Shown: piece by piece, positions 1 through 8,672 of the stretch
How the letters are laid out: every line of letters starts with the position of its first letter
Position numbering within the stretch: position 1 is the first letter of the stretch
From: Oxalobacteraceae bacterium OTU3CAMAD1
Lineage (GTDB): Bacteria; Pseudomonadota; Gammaproteobacteria; Burkholderiales; Burkholderiaceae_D
Assembly: GCA_024123915.1 (NCBI GenBank)
Contig: CP099650.1
Coordinates: 2,356,001-2,420,000 of the forward strand
Length of the DNA: 64,000 bases
Direction of reading: 5' to 3'
Made by a program: the position numbers and the translations under genes
Notes under the pieces: model-generated
Seen by the model: only the letters and a program-made list of their open reading frames with translations
What the model was told of the DNA's origin: nothing
Databases searched by the model: none

Positions 1-2
1 GC

Positions 3-980
3 GCCAAGAAAGAGGGCAAACTGGTGGTCTACGGCGCCACCGACAGCAAGGCCACGGCGCCGCTGATCAAGGACTTCAGCGCCCAGTTCCCGGGCATCAC
101 CGTCGAATACAACGACATGAATTCGACCGAGGTGTATAACCGCTTCATCTCCGAGGTGGCGGCCGGCGGCAACACCGCCGACGCGGTCTGGTCGTCGGCG
201 ATGGACCTGCAGATGCGCCTGGCCTCCGACGGCTACGCGATGAAGTACAAATCGGTCGAGGCGCCAAAGCTGCCGGCATGGTCGATGTGGGACGACCAGG
301 CCTACGGCACCACCTTCGAGCCGGCCGCCATCGTCTACAACAAGCGCCTGGTCGACGCCAAGGAAGTGCCGCAGACGCACGCCGACTTCGCCAAGCTGAT
401 ACAGACGCCGAAGTTCAAGGACAAGGTCACCACCTACGACATCGAAAAATCCGGCGTCGGGTTCATGTTCATGACGCAGGACGCGCGTGAAAATCCGAAG
501 TTCCTCGACATGCTCAACGCCTTCGGCGCGGCCAAGGTGCGCGTGCAGTCGTCGACCGGCACCATGATGGAACGCATCTCCTCGGGCGAAAACCTGATCG
601 GCTACAACGTCGTCGGCTCCTACGCGCTGGTGCGCGCCAAGACCGATCCGTCGCTCGGCGTGGTGCTGCCGAAGGACTACACGCTGGTGATGTCGCGCGT
701 CCTGTTCATCAACAAGGCCGCCAAAAATCCGAACGCCGCCAAGCTGTGGCTCGATTACATGCTGTCCCATCGCGGCCAGACCGTCATCGCCAACGACTCC
801 AAACTGTTCGCGATCCGCGCCGACGTCACCGGCGAGACCACCTCGGCGGACCTGATCAAGCAAATCGGCAAGGACAACGTCAAGCCGGTGCCGGTGCATC
901 CGATGGTGCTGCAATTCCTCGGACCAGCCAAGCGCATGGCTTTCCTGAAGCAGTGGAAAGAATCGGCCGGCAAGAAGTAA
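3..980 (+). CDS. ABC transporter substrate-binding protein, ferric-iron/AfuA type (5' end missing)
   Basis: Periplasmic solute-binding protein of the family-1 extracellular binding proteins, the FbpA/AfuA-like group. The frame is open from the window edge, so the start and signal peptide lie upstream; the visible protein begins KKEGKLVVYG, the usual mature N-terminus of this family. It contains the typical hinge region and a late segment (AAKLWLDYMLS) found in FbpA-like proteins. The permease and ATPase follow on the same strand, so it is the first gene of an import operon. Iron is the most common substrate of this architecture, but phosphonate or polyamine import cannot be excluded from sequence alone. 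Confidence 0.85.
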   Translation, partial: AKKEGKLVVYGATDSKATAPLIKDFSAQFPGITVEYNDMNSTEVYNRFISEVAAGGNTADAVWSSAMDLQMRLASDGYAMKYKSVEAPKLPAWSMWDDQAYGTTFEPAAIVYNKRLVDAKEVPQTHADFAKLIQTPKFKDKVTTYDIEKSGVGFMFMTQDARENPKFLDMLNAFGAAKVRVQSSTGTMMERISSGENLIGYNVVGSYALVRAKTDPSLGVVLPKDYTLVMSRVLFINKAAKNPNAAKLWLDYMLSHRGQTVIANDSKLFAIRADVTGETTSADLIKQIGKDNVKPVPVHPMVLQFLGPAKRMAFLKQWKESAGKK

Positions 981-1042
981 GCCTCCGAAGTAAGCGCTCG
1001 AAACAAGCGTCACATTAGGTCCACCGAACCCCGAACCGACGC

Positions 1043-1070
1043 GGGGTCGTACCCAAACGGGTACGACCCC
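1043..1070. promoter_or_regulatory. perfect 12-bp hairpin between binding protein and permease genes
   Basis: GGGGTCGTACCC at 1043-1054 and its exact complement at 1059-1070 enclose a 4-base loop. No T-run follows, so it is not a standard terminator. In ABC import operons, hairpins in this position commonly stabilise the upstream mRNA or attenuate read-through, giving more binding protein than permease. That role is inferred. Confidence 0.6.
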
Positions 1071-1123
1071 TGCCCGGATCTGCGGGTTGGGTGCCCGCAC
1101 GCGTTCGTAAAAACGGAATTCCT

Positions 1124-2899
1124 ATGCAAACTATGACTCTACCTGGCTCCGGCCGGCGTAGCCTTAACTGGCCGCGCGGCGTAGTGGTGGTTCTCGCCTC
1201 CATCGCCATCTTCCTGCCGCTGTTCCTGATCTTCTATCAAAGCTTCCTGAGCGCGCCGTTCTTCATGCCGGTCAAGGAGCTGGGCCTCGACGCCTACCGT
1301 TTCATCTTCGACGACCCCGATTTCACGATGGCGTTCAAGAACGCCTTCTTCCTGGCCACCGGCCTGGCCGCCATCGCCGTGCCGCTGGGCGGCATGCTGG
1401 CCTTCCTGATGATCCGCACCGACTTGCCGGGCAAGGGCTTCATCGCGCCGCTGCTGCTGGTGCCGATCTTCGTCTCGCCGATGGTGATGGGCTTCGGCTA
1501 CGTCGTCTCGATGGGGCCCGTCGGCTTCTATTCGCTGTGGGCGAAAGACATCCTGGGCCTGATCCCGTGGAACATCTACTCGTTCACCAGCATCGTGGTC
1601 ATCGCCGGCCTGACCCACGTGCCGCACGTCTACCTGTACGCCTCGTCGGCGCTCAAAAGCCTGGGCTCGGACGTGGAGGAGGCCGCGCGCGTCTCCGGCG
1701 CCTCGCCGCTGCAGGTGATGTTCAACGTCTCGCTGCCGATGATCACCCCGGCCCTGGCCTACGCCGGCGTGCTGGTGTTCTTCCTCGGCTTCGAGGTGTT
1801 CGGCCTGGTGCTGGTGTTGGGCGATCCGGAAGGCCACATGGTGCTGGCCACCTATCTGTACAAGTTGACCAATAAAATGGGCACGCCGTCCTACCACCTG
1901 ATGGCCGCCGTCGCCGTCTGCCTGGTGATGGTGACACTGCCGCTGGTGATGGTGCAGCGACACCTGCTCAAGTCGGCCAACAAATTCGTCTCGATCAAAG
2001 GCAAGGGGGCGCGTTCCAAGCCGATGCCGCTGGGACGCTGGAAGTGGCTGGCCTTCGCGCTGATCTTCGCCTGGCTGATGTTCACCATCATCATGCCGCT
2101 GTCCGGAATCGTGCTGCGTTCCTTCGTCCAGTACTGGGGCGAGGGCGTCAACCTGGCCGAGGTCCTCACGTTGCAGCACTTCCGCGAGATCCTCGAACAG
2201 CCGGCGCTGGTGCGCGGCATCGTCAACACGGTGCTGATCGGGGTGATCGGCGGCGCGCTGGCGGTGATCTGCTACAGCGCCATCGCACTGGCGATGCACC
2301 GCAAGCCGGACGCCATCACCCGCTTCCTCGACTACAGCGTGCTGGTGCCGCGCGCCGTGCCAGGCCTGCTGGCGGGCCTGTCGTTCCTGTGGGTGTTCCT
2401 GTTCGTGCCAAGCTGGCTCGATGGCGCCTTGAAGGGCATGGACAACGGCGTGGCGCTGTGGCTCAGCGAGAACGCGATACCGATGCTGCGCTCCGTGCGT
2501 TCGACCATCTTCGCCTTGTGGCTGGCGTATTCGGTGGTGTGGCTGGCCTACGGCATGCGCCTGATTTCGACCGCGCTGCTGCAGGTGGGCCCGGAGCTGG
2601 AGGAGGCGGCGCGCGCCGTCGGCGCCAAGCGTGGCCAGGTCACCCGCGACGTCACGCTGCCGCTGGTCAAATACGGCTTGCTGGGCGCTTGGCTGATGGT
2701 GTTCCTGATCTTCGAGCGCGAATACTCGACCGGCGTATATCTGCTCACGCCGGGCACGGAGGTGATCGGCGCGATGATCGTATCGCTGTGGGCGACCGGC
2801 TCCACCGATCTGGTGGCGGCGCTATCGTTCATCAATATCTCGCTGGTGGCCATCGGCCTGGGCATCGCCTTGCGCTTCGGCGTGAAGCTCCACAATTAA
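1124..2899 (+). CDS. ABC transporter permease, fused two-repeat FbpB type
   Basis: Inner-membrane permease carrying two copies of the binding-protein-dependent transport domain in one chain, as in FbpB/AfuB. Each half has about six hydrophobic segments and an EAA loop: EEAARVSGASPLQVM in the first half and EEAARAVGAKRGQVT in the second, which contact the ATPase. ATG at 1124 (MQTMTLPG) is preferred; an in-frame GTG at 1091 would add 11 residues. It sits between the binding protein and the ATPase and presumably moves the captured ligand, probably ferric iron, into the cytoplasm. Confidence 0.88.
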   Translation: MQTMTLPGSGRRSLNWPRGVVVVLASIAIFLPLFLIFYQSFLSAPFFMPVKELGLDAYRFIFDDPDFTMAFKNAFFLATGLAAIAVPLGGMLAFLMIRTDLPGKGFIAPLLLVPIFVSPMVMGFGYVVSMGPVGFYSLWAKDILGLIPWNIYSFTSIVVIAGLTHVPHVYLYASSALKSLGSDVEEAARVSGASPLQVMFNVSLPMITPALAYAGVLVFFLGFEVFGLVLVLGDPEGHMVLATYLYKLTNKMGTPSYHLMAAVAVCLVMVTLPLVMVQRHLLKSANKFVSIKGKGARSKPMPLGRWKWLAFALIFAWLMFTIIMPLSGIVLRSFVQYWGEGVNLAEVLTLQHFREILEQPALVRGIVNTVLIGVIGGALAVICYSAIALAMHRKPDAITRFLDYSVLVPRAVPGLLAGLSFLWVFLFVPSWLDGALKGMDNGVALWLSENAIPMLRSVRSTIFALWLAYSVVWLAYGMRLISTALLQVGPELEEAARAVGAKRGQVTRDVTLPLVKYGLLGAWLMVFLIFEREYSTGVYLLTPGTEVIGAMIVSLWATGSTDLVAALSFINISLVAIGLGIALRFGVKLHN

Positions 2900-2927
2900 T
2901 TCAAATAATATGAAACGAGACACCACC

Positions 2928-4001
2928 ATGAACGAATTAACCGTCAACGATCTGCACCTGGACTACGGCACCGGCGCCCATGCCAATCAAATTTTGAAGG
3001 GCGTGTCGATGCACCTGCAAAAGGGCGAAGTGGTCGCGCTGCTCGGGCCTTCGGGCAGCGGCAAGACCACGTTGCTGCGCGCGGTGGCCGGCCTGGAAAG
3101 CGCCAAGCAGGGCACCATCGCCATCGGCGAGCGCAATGTCTACGACGGCTCGAAGAACTTCGAGATGCCGGCCGAGCACCGCAACCTGGGACTGGTGTTC
3201 CAGTCGTACGCGCTGTGGCCGCACAAGACGGTGTTCGAGAACGTCGCCTATGGCCTCAAGCTGCGCAAGCTCAGTACCAGCGACATCAAGGATAAAGTCG
3301 CCGACGTGCTGAAAAACCTGGGCCTGGGCCATCTGGCCGAGCGCTATCCGCACCAGCTGTCCGGCGGCCAGCAGCAGCGCGTGGCGATCGCCCGCGCGCT
3401 GGTCTACAACCCGCCGGTGATCCTGCTCGACGAGCCGCTGTCGAACCTGGACGCCAAGCTGCGCGAGGAGGCGCGCGCCTTCCTGCGCGAGTTGATCGTG
3501 CGACTGGGCCTGTCGGCGCTGATGGTGACCCACGACCAGGCCGAGGCGATGGCGATCTCGGACCGCATCCTGCTGCTCAATAACGGCAAGATCGAGCAGC
3601 AAGGCACGCCGCAAACCATGTACGAGACGCCCGAGACGCTGTTCACCGCGGAGTTCATGGGCAGTAACAACCGCCTTCCGGCCAAGGTCGTGCAGCGCGA
3701 CGGCGCCCTGGTGCGGCTCGACGTCAACGGCACCGCGGTGACCGGCACCGCTCGCGGCGCCGGCGGCGGCGAACCGTCGACCATCATCCGGGTCGAGGAA
3801 GTGAAGATCAGTCCGACCCCGGTGGAGAATGCCATCGAGCTGCCGCTGCTGACCTGCATGTATCTCGGCGACCGCTTCGAATGCCTGTTCAAGAGCCCGG
3901 CGGGCGGCGCCGAATTCGGCCTGCGCGCCTATTCCAAATACAAGCTGGAGGCCGGCAAGTACTGGCTTCAGTTGCCTGTTGACAAGTTGTGGGTCTTCTA
4001 A
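2928..4001 (+). CDS. ABC transporter ATP-binding protein, FbpC type with TOBE domain
   Basis: ATPase of the importer. It shows Walker A (GPSGSGKTT), a Q-loop (VFQSYALWPH), the signature LSGGQQQR, Walker B followed by catalytic Glu (VILLDEP) and the H-loop (MVTHDQAEA). The roughly 110 C-terminal residues form a TOBE-like regulatory domain, and the length fits FbpC/PotA-type ATPases. ATG at 2928 (MNELTVND) is chosen because a purine-rich stretch (ACGAGA) lies about 8 bases upstream; ATG at 2910 is the alternative. It is the last gene of the operon and is followed by a terminator. Confidence 0.9.
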   Translation: MNELTVNDLHLDYGTGAHANQILKGVSMHLQKGEVVALLGPSGSGKTTLLRAVAGLESAKQGTIAIGERNVYDGSKNFEMPAEHRNLGLVFQSYALWPHKTVFENVAYGLKLRKLSTSDIKDKVADVLKNLGLGHLAERYPHQLSGGQQQRVAIARALVYNPPVILLDEPLSNLDAKLREEARAFLRELIVRLGLSALMVTHDQAEAMAISDRILLLNNGKIEQQGTPQTMYETPETLFTAEFMGSNNRLPAKVVQRDGALVRLDVNGTAVTGTARGAGGGEPSTIIRVEEVKISPTPVENAIELPLLTCMYLGDRFECLFKSPAGGAEFGLRAYSKYKLEAGKYWLQLPVDKLWVF

Positions 4002-4030
4002 ACGACAGAATTCAGAGTCGTTTTGTTAAT

Positions 4031-4072
4031 AAAAGGGTGGGATTGCTCTGTGCAATCCCATCCTTTTTTTTG
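4031..4072 (+). terminator. rho-independent terminator of the ABC importer operon
   Basis: GGGTGGGATTGC (4035-4046) pairs with GCAATCCCATCC (4052-4063), with one G-T wobble, over a 5-base loop, and is followed by a run of T residues from 4064. It separates the importer operon from the pigment cluster. Confidence 0.9.
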
Positions 4073-4170
4073 TCCCGCGCCAAACAAATGTGACATTTGG
4101 TGAGAAACTTATCTGCAAGTTGCACAAAACTAGAGCGCAATCAACAAAATAGTTGCCTTGAATCTATTTT

Positions 4171-4203
4171 TTGGACAGATTGGTATCGGCTGTCGTTTAT
4201 AAT
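4171..4203 (+). promoter_or_regulatory. candidate promoter of the aryl polyene cluster
   Basis: The 290-base gap before the first pigment gene is visibly AT-rich. It holds a perfect TATAAT at 4198-4203. The nearest good -35 match, TTGGAC at 4171-4176, is 21 bases away, which is longer than ideal, so an activator may be needed. No clear operator was seen in the gap. Confidence 0.35.
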
Positions 4204-4291
4204 TTTAAAAGTACGTCGGCTGGCATTTCTGCGGCATGTGAGCGCGAGTTCGTACCTTCTTTTACCTCAGAACTCTGGATTATTTGTTAAC

Positions 4292-5053
4292 ATGCGCACT
4301 CATGGCGTCACCTTTTCAATCGTCAGTCACGCCGCATGGGCGCCCGGCCTGACCACGCCCGAGGCGTGGGCGCAGTGGGCGCGCGCGCCGCATCGCATCG
4401 TCACCGGCGAGGAGCCCGGCGTCAAGGCGATGCCCGCGATGTTGCGGCGGCGGGCGGGATTTTTGGGGAAGATGGCGTTGGAAGTGGCCTACCGCTGCCT
4501 CGACGGACGCGGCGACGGGTCTGAAGACCGGGCTACGAATATCCCCACTGTTTTTTGTTCGCGCCACGGCGAAGTGTCGCGCGCGCTCGAGCTACTGAGC
4601 GATCTGGCGCGCGGCGAGGCATTGTCGCCGACGGCGTTCAGCATGTCGGTGCACAACGCGACGGCGGGCTTGTTGACCATCGCGCGCCGCGACCGCGCCA
4701 ACCACATCGCGCTGGCCGCCGGCGCGGCGACGATCGAGCATGCGGTGATCGAGGCGTGCGGCCTGCTGGCCGACGGCGCGCAAATGGTGCTGCTGGTGGC
4801 TTCCGATTGCCAGCTGCCTGAATTGTTTTTGCCGTTCCAGGAGTGCGAGGAGCAGCCGCACGCGTGGGCATGGCTCATGACCGCCGCCGCCGATGACAGT
4901 GACGCCATCGCCTTGCGCTGGAGCGCGAGCGACGAGGCGCCATCGTCCGGCATGCCGGGCGGCCTGGCCGTGGCGGCGTTTCACCTGGGCGGGGCAAGCC
5001 GGATGGAGCGCTGCGATGGCCGCATGCGCTGGAGCTGGAGCCGCGATGCTTGA
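4292..5053 (+). CDS. apeC: beta-ketoacyl synthase-like chain length factor (APE cluster)
   Basis: Short ketoacyl-synthase-like protein of about 253 residues, matching the N-terminal synthase domain family used as chain length factor in aryl polyene clusters. In that system it pairs with the KS ApeO and sets polyene length. The region TAGLLTIARRDRAN occupies the place where a true KS has its active-site Cys, and no Cys is visible there, as expected for a CLF. ATG at 4292 (MRTHGVTFSIVS) is taken as the start because upstream in-frame sequence looks non-coding. It overlaps the next gene by 8 bases, suggesting translational coupling. Confidence 0.8.
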   Translation: MRTHGVTFSIVSHAAWAPGLTTPEAWAQWARAPHRIVTGEEPGVKAMPAMLRRRAGFLGKMALEVAYRCLDGRGDGSEDRATNIPTVFCSRHGEVSRALELLSDLARGEALSPTAFSMSVHNATAGLLTIARRDRANHIALAAGAATIEHAVIEACGLLADGAQMVLLVASDCQLPELFLPFQECEEQPHAWAWLMTAAADDSDAIALRWSASDEAPSSGMPGGLAVAAFHLGGASRMERCDGRMRWSWSRDA

Positions 5054-5831
5054 TGCGGCGCTGGCCAGGCTGTCGCTGTACTGGCGGGTGTTCGCCACAG
5101 GGTTGAGTTTTACGGTGTTTGGCGTTGGCGGGCTGTTGATGCGCATCGTGCTGTTCCCGGTCTTGAACCTGGCGGTGCGGCGCAAGGAGCGGCGCGTGGC
5201 GGCGGCGCGCGAATTGATACGGATGGCGTTTCGCACCTACGTGGACATGATGCGCGCGCTGGGCGTGCTGCGTTACGAGGTGCGCGGCCTGGAGAAACTG
5301 GAACGGGGCGGTCTGCTGATATTGGCGAACCATCCGACCTTGATCGATACCGTGTTCCTGATGGCCTTCGTGAAGAACGCCGACTGCATCGTCAAGGGGG
5401 CGCTGTGGAACAATCCTTTCACGCGCGGGCCGGTGCGGGCGGCGGGTTACATCAACAACGAGGGCGGGGCGGCGCTGGTGGACGATTGCATCGCCTCCCT
5501 GCGGCGCGGTAACAACCTGATCGTGTTCCCGGAGGGGACGCGGACGCCGGCCGATGGCGTCATCAGCATGAAGCGCGGCGCGGCAAATATCGCGGTGCGC
5601 GGCGGGCGCGCCATGACGCCGGTGCTGATCCGCTGCGAGCCGCTCACGCTGGGCAAGGGCGAGAAGTGGTGGCGCGTGCCGTCGCGGCGGGTGTTGATAC
5701 GGATAGACGTCCAGGATGACCTGGCGATCGAGACGTTTACGGGCAACGGCGCCAGCGAAGTGATGGCGGCGCGCCAGTTGACGGAATTTTTACAAGACTA
5801 TTTTACCGGGAAGTACCAACGTCATGCTTGA
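5046..5831 (+). CDS. apeD: lysophospholipid-type acyltransferase (APE cluster)
   Basis: Membrane-associated acyltransferase of the PlsC (1-acyl-glycerol-3-phosphate acyltransferase) family, about 261 residues. The catalytic HX4D motif is NHPTLID, and FPEGTRTP is the substrate-binding motif. A hydrophobic N-terminal segment (residues about 15-40) would anchor it to the inner membrane. In APE clusters this enzyme is thought to attach or exchange acyl chains on the final polyene lipid. The start ATG at 5046 overlaps the preceding stop codon by 8 bases. Confidence 0.85.
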   Translation: MLDAALARLSLYWRVFATGLSFTVFGVGGLLMRIVLFPVLNLAVRRKERRVAAARELIRMAFRTYVDMMRALGVLRYEVRGLEKLERGGLLILANHPTLIDTVFLMAFVKNADCIVKGALWNNPFTRGPVRAAGYINNEGGAALVDDCIASLRRGNNLIVFPEGTRTPADGVISMKRGAANIAVRGGRAMTPVLIRCEPLTLGKGEKWWRVPSRRVLIRIDVQDDLAIETFTGNGASEVMAARQLTEFLQDYFTGKYQRHA

Positions 5832-6078
5832 ACTGGAAGTGAAAGAACTGATCATCGAAGTGCTGCAACTGGAAGATATCACGCCGGACGATATCGACAG
5901 CGCCGCACCGTTGTTTGTGGACGGCCTGGGACTCGATTCGATCGACGCGCTGGAACTGGGCGTCGCGCTGCAGAAGAAGTACGGCATCTCGCTGTCCGCC
6001 GATTCGGAGGACACGCGCCGCCATTTCGCGTCGGTCGCGGCGTTGGCGGCGATGATCGAGACCCATAGAAAGAAATAA
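5824..6078 (+). CDS. apeE: acyl carrier protein 1 (APE cluster)
   Basis: 84-residue acyl carrier protein. The phosphopantetheine-accepting Ser lies in GLGLDSIDALEL, a typical four-helix ACP motif. It overlaps the acyltransferase gene by 8 bases. One of two adjacent ACPs; in the E. coli system the paired ACPs have separate roles in priming and elongation. The PPTase at the end of the cluster would activate it. Confidence 0.92.
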   Translation: MLELEVKELIIEVLQLEDITPDDIDSAAPLFVDGLGLDSIDALELGVALQKKYGISLSADSEDTRRHFASVAALAAMIETHRKK

Positions 6079-6089
6079 GGGAGCACGAC

Positions 6090-6359
6090 ATGATAGCTTT
6101 GAATGACATGAGCAGGGACCAACTGCAAGCCTGGGTGATCGATCTGCTGGCCGATATGTTCGAACTCGATAAAGCGGGACTGACCGCCGATTCGAACCTG
6201 TACGCCGATCTCGATATCGACAGCATCGACGCGGTCGACCTGGCCGTCAAGCTCAAGCAACTGACCGGCAAGCGTTTGCAGCCGGAGGTGTTCAAGACCA
6301 TCCGCACCATCGGCGACGTGGTCGACGCGCTGGCCGGCATGACGGAGCAGGCGGCTTAA
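6090..6359 (+). CDS. apeF: acyl carrier protein 2 (APE cluster)
   Basis: 89-residue ACP with the attachment motif DLDIDSIDAVDL. Eleven bases separate it from the first ACP and a GGGAG ribosome-binding sequence precedes its ATG. The two ACPs differ clearly in sequence outside the motif, so they are not a recent duplication and probably serve different synthases in the pathway. Confidence 0.92.
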   Translation: MIALNDMSRDQLQAWVIDLLADMFELDKAGLTADSNLYADLDIDSIDAVDLAVKLKQLTGKRLQPEVFKTIRTIGDVVDALAGMTEQAA

Positions 6360-6364
6360 TCGCG

Positions 6365-6910
6365 ATGCCGATGACTGTATTGACGGCGGCGTTGACGCTG
6401 CTGTATCCGTTGGCGATCTGGCTGGGACATGGACAAGTGGAACCGCGCTGGCTGGCCGGCCTGCTGCTGCTGGCGGTGGCCACGCGCCTGCCCGCGCTCA
6501 AATTGAGCGGCGTCGCGCGCTGGTCGGTCGCGGGCGGCCTGGTGCTGGTCGCCTGCGCGATCTGGAGCAACCTGCTGCTGCCGTTGAAGCTTTATCCGGT
6601 GCTGGTGAGCGCCGCGCTGCTGGCGGGCTTCGCCTGGAGCCTGACCACGCCGATGTCCGCCGTCGAGCGCATGGCGCGCCTGCGCGGCGAGGATTTTCCG
6701 CCGCCGGCCCAGGCGTATATGCGCTCGGTCACGCAGGTGTGGTGCGTATTTTTTGTCATCAACGGCTTGATCGCGCTGGCGACCGCGCTGTGGGCCTCCG
6801 AGGCCGTGTGGTCGCTGTACACGGGCGTGATTTCGTACGCCCTGATGGCGGTCCTGTTCGGCGCCGAGTATCTGGTGCGGATGCGTTTCAAGCGGCTGCA
6901 CCATGTCTGA
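6365..6910 (+). CDS. apeG: small integral membrane protein, COG4648 type (APE cluster)
   Basis: 181-residue protein with about five or six hydrophobic segments. It matches the uncharacterised membrane protein always found between the ACPs and the AMP-ligase in APE clusters. A role in membrane anchoring or maturation of the product is assumed from context only; no catalytic motif is visible. ATG at 6365 or 6371 could start it. It overlaps the AMP-ligase gene by 8 bases. Confidence 0.75.
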   Translation: MPMTVLTAALTLLYPLAIWLGHGQVEPRWLAGLLLLAVATRLPALKLSGVARWSVAGGLVLVACAIWSNLLLPLKLYPVLVSAALLAGFAWSLTTPMSAVERMARLRGEDFPPPAQAYMRSVTQVWCVFFVINGLIALATALWASEAVWSLYTGVISYALMAVLFGAEYLVRMRFKRLHHV

Positions 6911-8672
6911 TCGTATCGAGCATTTGTTCGCCGCTATGTGCGCGCGGCCGGCCACCGGCATCGTCGGCTGGTCGGCGGGCGAAGGCGTCACCAACGAACA
7001 GTTCCTGACGCGCGCGCGGGCCTGGCACGCGCTGCTGCGCGGCCAAGCGGGGCGCGACTACGCGCTGTACCTGGAAGATAGCATCGAATTCGGCGCGGCC
7101 CTGCTGGGCGCATGGCATGCCGGTAAAACCATCTGGCTGAGCGCCGATACGCTGGAGGCCACGTGCGCCTCGCTGCGCGAATCGGTCGACGGCTTCCTCG
7201 GGGAGTTCCCGGCGCTGCTGCGACCGTTGCAGCCATCGCAGCTAGCAGGCGATGGCGTCGACATCGGTGGCGCGCTCGATCCAGACTTCCCCGCACTGGT
7301 GGTATTCACCTCCGGTAGCACAGGCGCCGCGCAGGCGATCCCGAAAAAACTGTCGCAAATGGCGAACGAGGTCGAAACGCTCGACCTGTTGTTCGGCGCG
7401 GCGGCGGGCGACGCGGCGATCCTGGCGACGGTGTCGCACCAGCACATCTACGGCCTGTTGTTCAAGGTCCTGTGGCCGCTGACGTCCGGCCGCGCCATCC
7501 ACGCCCTGAGCATCGTCTTCCCGGAGGCGCTGGCGCCGGCGCTGGCGGCCGGCCCGTGCGTGCTGATCGCCAGTCCCGCGCATCTGAAACGCTTGCCGGA
7601 TCACCTGGACTGGAGCGGCGCCAAGGACATGCTGCGCGGCGTCGTCTCTTCCGGCGGTCCGCTGGCGCCGGAAACCGCGTTCGCGATGGGCGGCTTGCTG
7701 GGCAAGGTGCCGGTGGAAGTCTACGGCAGCTCGGAGACCGGCGGCGTGGCCTGGCGCCAGCGCAGCGCCGGCGCCGACGATTCGTGGTTGCCGTTTCCGA
7801 CGGTGGCGTGGCGCCTTGGCGAAGACGACGGACTGGAAGTGCGCTCGCCGCACCTGCCGGACGACGACTGGCTGGCCCTGGCCGACCGCGCCGGGCGGGC
7901 CACCCGTGACGGCGAACAGCGCTTCGTGCTGCGCGGGCGCAGCGACCGCATTGTCAAAATAGAGGAAAAGCGCATCTCGCTGAGCGCGATGGAGGCGACG
8001 ATCACCGGCACCGGTCTGGCCGCCGAGGCGCGCGTCATCCTGTGCGACCCGGCGGCCGGAGAACGCCAGCGGGTCGCCGCGTTCGTCGTGCCGACCGCCG
8101 CCGGCCGCGCACTGCTGGCGGCCGGCGGCAAGACCGCGCTGAACGCCCGCTTGCGCGCCGCGTTGACGGCGACGGTGGAACTGGTGGCCTTGCCGCGCCG
8201 CTGGCGCTATCTGGATCAGTTGCCGGTCAACGCGCAGGGCAAGACCACCATGGCGGCCTTGCTGGCGCTGCTGGACAAGGACCAAGCGGACACTGATCCT
8301 GGCGTCGACAATCGTCCGCGCCTGCCGCATGTGCGCGAGCTCGAACGCACCGGCGACCGCGTTCTGCTGGAGGTGACGGCGCCGTCCAACCTCTATTATT
8401 TCGACGGCCACTTCGACGTCGCGCCGATTTTGCCGGGTGTGGTGCAGGTCGACTGGGCGATCCATTACGGCCGCCAGTACTTTACTTTGCCGGCTATCTT
8501 TAAAGGCATCAACGCGCTCAAGTTCCAGCAGGTGATACAGCCGTCGCAGCCGGTGCGCCTGGAACTGCTGCATGACGCGGCCAAAGGCAACCTGCAATTC
8601 CGCTACGCGTCCGACGCCGGACAGCACTCCAGCGGCCGGGTCGTATTGCTGGCGGGGGGCGAAGATGCTTAA
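6903..8672 (+). CDS. apeH: fused AMP-dependent aryl-ACP ligase and ApeI-like dehydratase (APE cluster)
   Basis: 589-residue two-domain protein. Residues 1 to about 460 are an ANL-family adenylating enzyme: P-loop-like TSGSTGAAQ, YGSSETGG, the hinge region RSDRIVKIEEKR and the C-terminal catalytic Lys in VNAQGKT. It would activate the aryl acrylate starter and load it on an ACP. Residues about 475-589 are a FabZ-like hotdog domain with the motif GHFDVAPILPGVVQVD: catalytic-type His503 is present, but the usual Glu is Asp516. In the E. coli cluster these activities are, as I recall, separate proteins (ApeH and ApeI). No frame disruption is seen at the junction. Confidence 0.85.
   Translation: MSDRIEHLFAAMCARPATGIVGWSAGEGVTNEQFLTRARAWHALLRGQAGRDYALYLEDSIEFGAALLGAWHAGKTIWLSADTLEATCASLRESVDGFLGEFPALLRPLQPSQLAGDGVDIGGALDPDFPALVVFTSGSTGAAQAIPKKLSQMANEVETLDLLFGAAAGDAAILATVSHQHIYGLLFKVLWPLTSGRAIHALSIVFPEALAPALAAGPCVLIASPAHLKRLPDHLDWSGAKDMLRGVVSSGGPLAPETAFAMGGLLGKVPVEVYGSSETGGVAWRQRSAGADDSWLPFPTVAWRLGEDDGLEVRSPHLPDDDWLALADRAGRATRDGEQRFVLRGRSDRIVKIEEKRISLSAMEATITGTGLAAEARVILCDPAAGERQRVAAFVVPTAAGRALLAAGGKTALNARLRAALTATVELVALPRRWRYLDQLPVNAQGKTTMAALLALLDKDQADTDPGVDNRPRLPHVRELERTGDRVLLEVTAPSNLYYFDGHFDVAPILPGVVQVDWAIHYGRQYFTLPAIFKGINALKFQQVIQPSQPVRLELLHDAAKGNLQFRYASDAGQHSSGRVVLLAGGEDA

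Noticed and set aside
1139..2299. Long minus-strand ORF of 386 codons
   Set aside because: It lies opposite the permease, has His/Gln/Arg-rich composition typical of antisense frames in GC-rich DNA, and no family features. The same applies to other long antisense frames, for example at 7242-8696, 26038-27927 and 38050-40014.
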